A DNA stretch of 64,000 nucleotides, taken from the NCBI GenBank assembly GCA_903813345.2, contig CAIIXF020000011.1:30620166-30684165 (forward strand), written 5' to 3'. Position 1 is the stretch's first letter. Each line of letters begins with the position of its first letter. Of the stretch, positions 45,401 to 57,800 are shown piece after piece. The stretch is from Owenia fusiformis. Its lineage: Eukaryota; Annelida; Polychaeta; Sabellida; Oweniidae. A program made the translations under genes and the position numbers. The notes under the pieces are model-generated. The model did no database searches, was not told the origin of the DNA, and saw only the letters and a program-made list of their open reading frames with translations.

Positions 45401-48400
45401 TACAAAATTCATCTATACACCTACTTTCAAAACAAATAAAGAACAAACAAAATCTACCCAAAAACCACAAAGAATTCCAAGCTATATTTACAAATCTTTA
45501 GGAGATAAAGGAAAAGTTGAGCATGTTGAGTCAAAAACAGAGATGACTCCACAGAGAATCCCAAGCTATATATATAGGTCACCAGGGTATGTTATGAAGG
45601 AATTCAAATTGAAAGCAATGGGAGGTTCTGGAACCCTTCTGCCACAACTCCATACTCCTAAAGTCCACAAACATGAGTCTAATGACAATGTCCCAGAACC
45701 CATAAAATCTACGGAAACCAAGCACACACCAAAAGGAGAAGCCAAAGAATTGATGGAAGATATTTGGGCAAAGGTTGGGGAAGAGATTAGATCATTTAGT
45801 TTCAGTAAAGATGATTCAGCATCTGATTCCATAAGGAAAAGCATGGAAGATGAAAATGTCCAAGATGAAATCATTGCTAGGGAAGAAATAAAGGTGAAAT
45901 CTCCTGATAGTTTATTCAACAAATGTACACATCTTATCTCCAAAGATATCCTGGACCAACACACACCTATAAGACGAGACCCAGATCAAGTGCTCAGCAA
46001 TACAAGCATTGGCACTTTGTCTAATGAAGGTCTAGTGTTAGATGCACCCCTGTTCTCCAACTATAACACCCCAGTTGACTCAGCGACTCCATTAAAGCAG
46101 GATGATAGTGTTTTCACAACCAAGACAACAGAGTTATTAAAAAATATAACCACCCCTAATGTTGATTTTTATAACATTGCCAACTGGGAGGTTTCTTCAT
46201 CGGATGGCTCTCAACTGACCACACCACATACAACTCCAAGATCACCTACTAGACTTATGCCACATATGACAGAAGCAATCTTAGCTGACCACAATGACCT
46301 TGTGTATGCCACACCAACCAAATATACATTAAAGGATAATGATATCAAATTGCGAAGTGTTCCCAAAGAGGAGGAAGGAGCAGTGAAACGAACACCACTC
46401 AAGACTCAACCTACCATTGATGATGCAATTGATGGTAGCCTCGATACATCTGAGTTGATTGATCAGTTTGTCTGTGAAACCCTCACTAAAACTTCTGGTG
46501 AACTGATACAGGAACCTGAAAATACAGTCAGTCCACTCAGTAGAGAACAAACCTTAGTTTGTGAAGAAAGAATAAATGCGACCAATGATGATGCAATTGA
46601 CACTAGGCTCAACACATCTGAGTTGATTGATCAGTTTGTCTGTGAAACCCTCTCTAAAGTTTCTGGTGAACTGATACGGGAACCTGAAAATACAGTCAGG
46701 CCACTCAATAGAGAACAAACCTTAGTTTATGAAGAAAGAATAAATGCGACCAATGATGATGCAATTGACACTAGCCTCAACACATCTGAGTTGACTGATC
46801 AGTTTGTCTGTGAAACCCTCTCTAAAGTGTCTGGTGACCTTATACAGGAACCAGAAAATACAGTCAGTCCACTCAGTAGTGAACAAGCCTTATTGAATCA
46901 AGAAAGAATAAATGCTACTAGCAATGATGCAATTGACACTAGCCTCAACACATCTGAGTTGACTGATCAGTTAGTCTGTGAAACCCTCTCTAAAGCTACT
47001 GATGAACTAATAGAAGAACTAGAGAATACAATCAGACCACTCAGTAGAGAACAAGCCTGTGTGTATAAAGAAAGAATAAATGCTTTCTTCACAGGGTTAG
47101 ATTACAAAGTTGACAAAACCAACCTGGAAAAGGAGACACATCATGCGAAGATAAGTGCCCTTGAGTTTCAAAAACGGGCTCAGTATCTTCACAACCTTCT
47201 CATAAAGCAAGAGGAGGAAGATGCCAAGGGCAATGAAGATAAAAAGGATGAGCTTCAGGAGTCATTTAAAGATGAATTAGAGAGCTCTACGAGTGATCTA
47301 AATGCTACAGGGGAGACGATCGCGACACCAAGTAAGGAAACAGGGATTTGGTTGAAACATTCCCTTGATAGAACACCAAGCTATCTCCATAATAGCACCA
47401 TGGAGGAAACGGAGGATATCAGCAATGTGGCTGTACAGGGAAGCTTCCTTGCTAATGATAGTAGACTGTTTGATGATGCCAACTGCACCATACCTGATAA
47501 CAGTGAGCCTGCTGTATCAGCCAGTAACTCTGGCTCTAGTGTTAACTGTCGACAAATCTCATCTTTATCTGTATCAGAAGGGACATATTATACAGCCTCT
47601 GAGGCTTATGTTACATACTCTGAATGTGAGTTAACAACTGCATCTGAAGGTTGGAGCTCGGCTACATTATGTACAGATACGGATTCAAAAACCAGTAGTC
47701 ACTCAATTGTGACAAACCTAACCAATATACCAGGAGTTGGCATCAAAGATGAACTTCTGACAAAAGATTCAGACCCACCTAGAAGTGAATCTGAATTATC
47801 TGAGGTATCAAGAGGAGTTGATATTGCATATGATACAGATGATGCCTATGGTGATGTTGATACTGCAGTGTCCAACACATCAAGTGAGTGTCCAGATGAT
47901 CTCTCAACAGCTTCAAGGTTCTCTGAACAACTTGAAGAGTTTGTTCAAGATATCATACATAAGTGTTATATACGGGTCAAAGAGGAAGAAAGCGAGAACA
48001 TGGCAGATGTTTCTAAAGAAGATGATGTGGTTTATGTATAGGTTGAAATGTAGATGTACAAGATATCATACAGAAGTGTTATGTACAGGTCAAAGACGAG
48101 GAAAGCGAGAACATGTCAGATGTGACTAAAGAAGAGGATGTGGTTTATGTATAGGTTGAAATGTAGATGTACAGGATATTATTCATTGGTGTTATGTTAG
48201 GACTAAAGCGAAAAGGAATGAAATTATAGATGTTGCGAAGGAATCGATTGATTCTGTAGGATGTGTAGGTGACATACTAAGGGGATTGATCAGATCAATG
48301 GTGATTCTTTTAGTGTTTAGTATTTCATGTTTTCTAAGATTTAGTAAATTATGTGATTGACATGAATGGCTGAAAACCTAAATTATTATGTGCCACATGC

Positions 48401-51400
48401 CATAGTGCGATCAAAGACACAACCTGTAGAGGACAGTACAGTAAACAGTGCCATATCATTCATTACAATGTAAATATGTTGAGTATTTCTATTAAGTGAA
48501 GATGTGTAGAAGGTCCTGGGGTTGATTGTGAAGAGAAAGAGATAATGATTATGTTATGAAATGAAATGGAACTTTGTTTGATAGAAGTTGAACTCGGGTA
48601 ATCTTAACATTTAATAGTTGATCTTTGGAGACCTCCAGATTGGATCTCATAAGATTGAAACTTTGACATTTACTTGATCTTTTGGGATATTAAGACATTT
48701 TGAATCAAATTGAAACTTAATTAAAGCAATTGAACATTTCTATGATTGCTGTACAGTACAGTGTATGATGTTATTGTATTGTACACCAATACTAATAAGT
48801 CATGACATTGATATTTACATACTACTACATGACAGTATCTCCAAAACTTAGAAAGGCCAAAAGTCAAGATGTTCTATTTACCTTGTACTCAACAGTAAGT
48901 GGGCAGGAATGCTCTTCAGATGAGGTAATAACAATGTAAAGGTCAGCTAAGCACTAAGCCTCAGTATTTCCTTAATGCTCCGATGAGTGCACGTATCCAT
49001 TGAAAAATTGAAAACACTGGTGATGACATCATAGAAGAATATGATGCTCTCTACAATAAGGCTAAGATAAATGGACACAACATTTCTAGCTCAAATAATA
49101 AAGTTAGAGCTATTTGAAGATTGTTGTCTTAATTAGTGTTGTCGCGATGTGCCATAATCGTACATCGATGCATCGGCAATTTTCAGTAGTAAACATCGAT
49201 GCACATCGCGATGTACATCGAGAAAAAGTCCGAAAAAAGTGCACTGAAATACCGAACGCTAATGCACTAAAATACCGAACAGAACAAATTAATAAGACTA
49301 CGCTGGTACATCAGGGAACTTTTAGTAACGGTGAAATGAAAGTAAAGTAATTTTTTTAGATTAATGGTTCATTTCGACTAGCTGAAACAGTTTTAAAGCG
49401 AAAGAATATCAGAAACATCAAGGAAAATGCAATAAGACATGAGAAAGGTAAGCGATTGGCGTCAAAATAAGATAAGAAATGGTGATTTTTAGCAAATTAA
49501 ATTTTTTTTAAAACATCGATGTTTTGTTTCAGACATCGATGCATCGCCAGAATCAGCTTTGGCGATGTATATCGCGATGTATCGATTAATCGCGACAACA
49601 CTAGTCTTAATGTCTTTGTAATATATCGATTAATCTATTGAGGAGGTTTGACCAGTCAATAAAGAGTTAATGGCGGGGGGGGGGTATACTATTAGAAGGT
49701 ATTGGAGTCTTAAAAAGTTATATCAATAGCCAGATAGATAAGGTATTTCAAAGTAAGGTATTAAATCTACAGTGATATCTGAAAAACTACCCCTCTTTAA
49801 TTTATCATCTATAAGGAATATTGCCCCAGAGGAACATTTGATGCAGAACATAAATTGTTTATGTGGTAGGGGCCAAACTATTTCCATGGTCATTCCCAGA
49901 ACTTGTAATATATTTGTGTATTATAAATGGATGTTAGGATCACTCAGGAATTTAAGGATATATTTTCTCATATACATGTATATATATGTTATAAGTCTCA
50001 ATTGTTTAAACTGATAAATGATATATTGTTGAAGTTTCAAGTTCAGTTAGGGATAACATCCAATTATCAACAGTTATGGAATAACAAAGTTACTTTTGTT
50101 AGAGGTGGGGGGGGGGGTAAATGATGCTTTCATTAGCGAATTGTGTTGATCTTTTAATATTCAAGTGAAAGACAAATCAACATTTTAAAATTTCATTAGA
50201 TGAGGAGAGGGGGGTCAAACTAAATTGAAATTAATTTAGTTTACCCATGCCTGTTGATTATTGGACATCATTCCTTATAATTATACAGATTATACTGGTA
50301 TTTGTATATGATGAAAATATCATTGACAAATATGAAATTATGACAATAAAAATATGATTACACTGTTAACTTTGTGTATAATCATCTTATAGTGTATCAA
50401 CACATGTTTAAAAGTTCATTTCATCTACCTACCGTATAATGTATTTTATATTGTTATATCAGTTTGTATAAATGTTAGTATAACTTAAGTGTAAAGTTCA
50501 GAGATACAGACAAGCTGTTATTCTGCACAATAGTTCATATAAATGATATGTAAACTTGTTAATTACCCTGTTGTTTAGTGTTACATATGAAATAAACAAA
50601 TGTGATAAATAGCATTGTATACTTATCAGCTTTGGTTCAACAGCTGTAGAAGGAGGAAAATATGTTACATGAGCACAAATGTTGAAATCATTTAATATTG
50701 GGGGCATCTCAATGTTGAACTCATGAATAGGGAAAAAGCTCGCTTAGGTTCCTCTGTTTGGAGGAGTTTTCTCTGTATTATTTTAATCTCTTTATTACCT
50801 GTCTTTAAATCAATGACTGTCAAGCTTGTGTGTTAATTCTCAATCTCTCTCCCTAGTCTTGTTGTAAAGTGGAGTAAACCTGTAAAGTGGAACACCTCCC
50901 TAGTGGAGCACTATTTTAAGCCCTTGAAGACATTCTAATTTCATAGGCTTTACTCTTCTGAAGAAGACTGGGATATAGTTTGAGAATGCTACATTTGTCA
51001 ATAATATAATCTAGATATTTCATAAACTTACAAACATGTCATGAGGATTATATTTTATGTATATCCAGATCACTCTTAAATCCACTTTGATGATCTAGTT
51101 TATCACACATTTCCAAATCTTCATATTTGTATTTTTCATCGAGCTTTTGAATTTGTGAACACATTCTCTTTATAACATATCTATTATCACCCTTATGGCC
51201 CTTTATATTTTCCAATTCCAAAATTAAGAATTAAAAAATATATAGATGATGTGAACTTTTCCGATTGCCCCTCTCTAATTAGTAATCAATTATAGACATA
51301 AATAATAATTTCTTTGTTCCGTGTTCTATGGTATCAATACATATGACATTTAGTGCCTCAGTATAAGACGAGGATTACAAAAACATCAAGTCAACCTGTT

Positions 51401-54400
51401 CACCTTGTTGAAACAATTATTAAAAATATTGATCTATACCAGTATGAAACCTGAAGTTAAGTTTTTCAAAAGTTCAGACAAGGCAAGCGTTATTGCTCCA
51501 AACCCTTCTGAAAGAACAACTGGCTTTTATGAAATCAATCAAATGATTTCAAATGAAATAGAAACTCAAATTGCGGAGATTGCTCAAGAGGCTTATAAGG
51601 AAGTTAAACTTGAGCGTGGTAATGCAATAAGGCGTAAAGGTAAGTCGATGAGGAGCCTGTTCTTGAAACTATTGTAATAAAAACAATTCCTAATTCTTCA
51701 GCATTAGGAAGAGGACCAGCCAATAAAATTCACTAGAAGACACTAGAAGTGACATCTAGAAAGAAATGAGCTTTGAAAACTCATGTCATTTAAGTTTTCA
51801 TTTGATGTATAACTCATATGCTAGATAAATAGGGGATTTCCTATGATTTTTGAGGGATATCATTTTTATCCATGACTGGATATCAACCATCTCCACGAGT
51901 GAGTGCAGCAAGAGAGTAGATACACAATATCCATGAGTGGATAAAAATGATAGCACGAGTAGAGGAAACAATGAGCAGTAACAGAAATTTGCAAAATTGT
52001 CATGGAATTAGTAATAATCTTCAATATTGTGAAAATTGCTGCCCAGCATGTCATCAGGATATAGGTACATGTTTAATATATATCATATAATTACTAACAT
52101 AAGTTATACATCAGACGTGTTTATTTGCTTATCTGAGACCATAATGTCATTTTATCATGCTGAAAACAAAGTTTTCCAGCAAGGAGTGTTGATCAGATTC
52201 AACTTTAAAAATTGATATAATGTACAATGTATTTAAAGTGCTGATAAGTTCAAATGAACATGGATGTTATGTATAAACTTATAAAGGGGACTGTTCAATA
52301 AAACCTATTGTAAACTCCAACAGGGTAGGATGGACAAAAAGTCTAGCTTTCAATTCTGTAAAAAAATTCAGTTAAACCTGTCTTAGTGAACACCTGTGTC
52401 GAGTGAACACCCTTCTCAGTATACTCCACCAACTTCTGTATAAAATCATCTCCCTGTAGTGAACCTGAGTTAACACATTTTGGTGGCTCCATAGGCATTC
52501 ACTGTACACAGGTTTTACTGTAGTAGTATATATTGTCGTAGTAGATTCACAAAATGTTATGATTTTATAGAGGTGCTCTGTCGTTGTTGGTTTTATTGTA
52601 TTGCATTCCCCTGGTGCTTTTAATGTTTTGTATAAAAAGTCATATAGGTCATTCATGTTTTATTTCTCTTACTTGATAACACTTTAATGCATTTTTGGGG
52701 TATTTTGTATAATAAAGAAAAATGTTAGTTTTAGTTTTGATGTGCCATGTACAACATGACCAGCTTGACATTTTATACATAATTAATTATGCGCGTAATC
52801 AGTATCATTAATTATGCGCATAATCAGTGGCTTTTACCAATGTTAAATGTTATGATTCTTGTTACTTGTTTCAAAATGCTAAGTTTTATTATTTCAACAA
52901 CAAAATCGAATGTTTTCAAATTATATATTTTCAATAACACAAAACATATCATTTTGATGATAGCAAAATAATCAATTTTAGACAAAAAATTAATATCTTG
53001 AAAAATGACACATTATGTACTTTCATTATAATTTTATAGTACTATTAAATGCTTTGAAATAATGAGTGTAAGATAAAATTAAAAAAAATATCTGTCAGTC
53101 ACCTTAAAGGCTCTAGTTCATTAAAAATTACAGTATACTTAAAGGACCTTGCATGCTATAAACCATGCCCATGCGTATTTATCCACGAAATCTCTTGTTT
53201 CAGTTGAGAAAGCCAAAGTATTGTACGACTACACCGCTGAGAATGATGATGAGCTATCTCTGGAAGAAGGAGAGGTGATAGTTGTCTTAGATAAAGAGCT
53301 GGAAGATAGTGGCTGGTGGAAGGGGGAACTTAGAGGAAAAGTTGGAGTGTTTCCCGATAACTTTGTAGAACTTATTCCTATAGAAGAGGTGAGTGAATGT
53401 ATTTTGGGAACTAACCCAATAGATAAACAAAATACCCATAAGCACCTAGGTATCATTTTAGATCAAAAACTAACCTTTAAAGAGCATATTAATGAATTAA
53501 TAAAACAGTCTCAAGCTCTGCTAAACCCTTTTAAAAGGTTGACTCATGTTTTAAGATCTAAACACTTAGAAACCATTTATAATGCCTTCATTTTGAGTCG
53601 AATTGACTATGGTGATATCTTATATTCTAGTGCTCCTGAATTATCTTTGATGAAGTTAAACAGACTTCAATATAATGCAGCTTGTTTGATAACTGGCGCT
53701 TTGCATGGCTCTAGCACTGAGAAGGTGTTAGATATTTTAAATTGGACAAAGTTACCAGATAGAAGAAAATCTCATTTATGTACTTTTCTTTTCAAAAGCA
53801 GACATAATTTAATAGCACCATATGTAAGTCAAGTTTTCAATGGTTGCAGAAATATTCCAACTCGAACTCTAAGAGCTTTCAGAGAATACAATATTCCTTT
53901 AGATATAAGTAAAAGGTTTGAGAAATCTACTTTCTATGCAGCAATTGAAACTTGGAATACTTTACCTGATGATATAAGAAATTGTGAGCGAATTTCAATT
54001 TTTAAACGTAGGATCAAGGTACATTTTGAAAATTTCAATGGTACTTTTTTCATAAGTTATAGTAATGTTAAAAGAAAAAATGAAGTCTCATTTAATAGAC
54101 TCAGAGTAGATCTTTATTTGAAAAGCCAGCTTTTTGCACATAATTTTAACAATGTACCTTCACCAGAATGTGCCTGTGGTCATCGCTCTGAAACACCAAA
54201 ACACTTTTTTCTACAGTGCCCTCTATACATGAACCCAAGATGTCAACTCCTTAGAGATCTCCATATGGCGGATTGCTTAAGTGCATTTTTAGATTGTAAT
54301 TCTTCTGATAAAATAGACATGCTTTTATTTGGTCACCCTGATTTTGATCATAATACTAATATTTTAATAATCAAAGCAAGTGTGTCATTTTTGCAATCCA

Positions 54401-54785
54401 CCAAAGATAGGACCTGAGAGTATAAATGAGAAGACAATCATCTTAAATAATATGCTATGTATTTTTAAAAGGTATGTTTATTTGTGCAAATATTCTATGC
54501 TAAAACCAACACTTAAAGGTTTTATAAGTAATGTGAAGGAATATTTTATTATGGACAAACGGGTTGGCAGAGGCGATAAGTGGAAAATCATGGAAACAAA
54601 ATTAAACAAATGAAACTGATGATTTTTTCCTTTAAATAAAAAAATGCCAATGGTATAACGTCTCTTAAGACGAAATATTTAACCACTGTACTGTATTGTA
54701 AAATTGTTAAATGTAGGTTTACCATGTAACTGTACTGTAATTGTTTTTTTGCAATTGCTTTAACATGCTTATTCTTTGAAATAAA

Positions 54786-54816
<31 letters not shown>

Positions 54817-57800
54817 GACCTACTGGACCCGTAACCAAACTCCACACATTAAGCACACAACTTGACCATTTTAAATAAAATAATGAATCTTTCTTTTTAA
54901 AGTAAAAATTATGAATGTAACTACATTAAAGTTTTCAGTTTGACAATAATGTTACTCGTAACCTTGTCAAACGTTATTATTGTATTATTGTATGTATAGT
55001 ATATATTTGAAATAAATGATTATTAAAAAAATGTATTTTGTTTATATTATTTGGTTATTTTATGTTAACGCGCAAGATGGAGCTTCATTACATTGCCTAT
55101 GTCAATTTCTTTCCATAGTTTTTTTTCTGAGGTCCCAAATAGATATTTTATTAAATAGTAAAAATATGATTCTTTAGACATTCCAATTACAAGAATTCTC
55201 ATCTTAACCTATTCTCAGAAAGAAATACATGAAACTGATTTCCTAGCTCTCGGCTTGGTGCAAGTAGATTTTTAAATGCACATGGCTTCAAGATAATTCT
55301 CAGATTTTATATAATTTATCTACTTTGGTCTAAATTGCCACTAAGGTATCATAATTTTGAAAGTTTGCAAACAGAGTTTCAACAGGACTGTATGTATTAT
55401 TTTTGAATTTTCAGCAGCGTGCTGTACCCAATTGCTGCAATTGTATGGAGATCAAATACCCAATATGTATGATTGATATGAGTCCCTTTTTGTCAGGACT
55501 CTCGTTTAACATTGATATGTTTCCGAGTCAGGAATCTAAAATAAGATAATCCAGAATGGATACAAAATGTCTAAATATTGAACAAAATGATATTTGAAGA
55601 GTGGGTTCCTTATACATGAATATGTGTTATAATAATAAAGTAAAATCTATATCTTTTCAGGTGAAGCCAAAGAAACCTCCCCCACCCTCATCCCATCAAC
55701 GACCATCCAAGCCTGCACCAGTGCCCCCTCCATCAGAGAAGGAACCAACTGATATTAAAACAAAGAGAGAAAGTCTCAAGAAAGAAGAAAAGAAAGGTAC
55801 ACACTTAGAGATGTGGGGTGCTCAATAGGCTTTCAGACTGAGGTCCAGCAGACTCATTAATTTTGTCCAATCCTATTTTTCTCATTCAAATTGTAGAAAC
55901 TTTGCCTCACTTTAACATCATGTGTACAATTATTAAATTCTGTAAATGAAGTCAATTTAAAAAATAACTAATAACTAATGTCAGTTTTGTGTATAATTGA
56001 TGTCAGTGTTTTTTAATCTGATGTCAGTGTTAAAAAATGATGTCAGCATTTAAGCAATGTCATGTCCATGTTTACAACCTATGTGAATGTCTGCACACCT
56101 GAATGTTATCCAGAAGCCAAGACTGTGCCAAACCTGCCTAGTAAAAAGCCAGCACTTCCTCCCCCTGTTGGTAGAAAGCCATTACCCCCCAAACCAGAGG
56201 AGGAACCCCCTAAAGTAGCAAAAACAATACACTCAGAGAAAATAATCGAAACAGGTTTGTAATGTACTAAACTTAGAATAGGAATTAATAGTCTTTGTGT
56301 TCTCATAACTCATTCCTATACATTTTAACATTTTTAATTGATTTGTTTAACTAAATAAAGACAAATTGATATGTGAAATATGTGTGTAAATTGTCTAGTC
56401 TCCTACTAATGAGATCACTATGCATGGTAGATGTTGTAAGCATAATCTTAATTTACATCCCTGGAAGGTGTGTATGTTAGTGAGGGGGGATGCATAACAT
56501 CTAGATACTTTGGTCTACTTAGTATGCAAAAATCATCTACTAATGAAATCATTACACGGGTCATGTTGTGTTATACTTAACATTTAGGTGTATTGTTACA
56601 GGCGCAGCTAATGGGTTGGATGTTGTAGAAAGCACAGAGAAACTTAGCCATCCTACAAAAGATCGACCCAAACCAAACAAAAGACCCCCATCTGCAGAGA
56701 AAAAGGGGGTAAGGATTTCACTTGAACTATATGGTTGTTGTCTTCTAGAGTCTAATGTTGTACTGTTATGTCGATATCGTTATGTCACCACTTCTTGATA
56801 GCATAAAGTGTTTGTAGCAATAGACTAGATGCAAGTAGAAATAATCTTGATTTACATCATTGAAAATTCAAAATTCAGTCAAACTGATGTCTTATTTGGA
56901 ATCTACATGTAAACTCACATCTAGAAATGTGGTTTTGAAAAGAGTTTATCAACTTTGAAAATTTAATTTTCTTTGAAAATGTGACTTCTATGTCGGGGAG
57001 ATTCCCCATAGACCTCATGTTATAAAATCACAAAAAGTGAAATACATTTTCCTGTGTTGGGCAGATAATATTTTCTTTACTGGACATATTTTGATTTGTA
57101 TAATTAACAGATACATGAGGGTAATATGAAATGTGAACCACTAAAACTGATGAATATTAAAGTTAAAGGGAACTTTCTAATACCATGCCATGTTATTTCC
57201 CCCAAATTAGCCACCTGGTGGCGAAACTGGTAACTAACCTCTTGCATCTGAGTAATCGTTCAGTTTTGTAACAATTTTCAGAGTTTACCAGATGATGACA
57301 TTTTGTCATGTTACCTAATGCCTTGTTTTATGTTATGTTGTTAGCTTTGCCAATTTTCTTCCCAAATTAAAAAATACATAAATGATTTGTACATTATTGA
57401 CATTGAACCACATGTGTCCACATTTGATTTTCAATGCTGCAATACTAACAATTATTGACAGATAGCTGCAAAGAGTATCTGGCAACAGAAGACATATTTT
57501 TTGCTTATTTAACAATTTTATATATAATTCCACAATATAGCAAGATTCAAGATTTTATTGTGTTTCAAGCCAAGCAATTGGCTTCCTCACAAAATCAATT
57601 ACTTACATATAGCCTCAGTATCTCTCTTTGTATATCATGTAGATACAATGTTGACTGTTTGTTTTAGTTACTATTGAAAAACTATTTCAACTTAGTGGAG
57701 ATAAATACAGGAGTATGTATTGTTTCCATTATAGCCCATATTTACAGAATAATAGTCCCTATTATAATTTCTCGTATGATCTGTAAAATAAAGCCTTCTG

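Noticed and set aside
45279-45964. Several minus-strand and out-of-frame open stretches (60-132 codons) inside the giant exon
   Set aside because: They overlap a 1,947-codon frame with codon-periodic repeats and correct splice phase. They show no domain and are expected shadows.
42399-48041. The giant frame as an independent single-exon gene starting near 42399
   Set aside because: There is no ATG at 42399 (it is GTG). The frame is open back to a strong acceptor at 42198 in the exact phase of exon 7, and the first in-frame ATG lies far inside.
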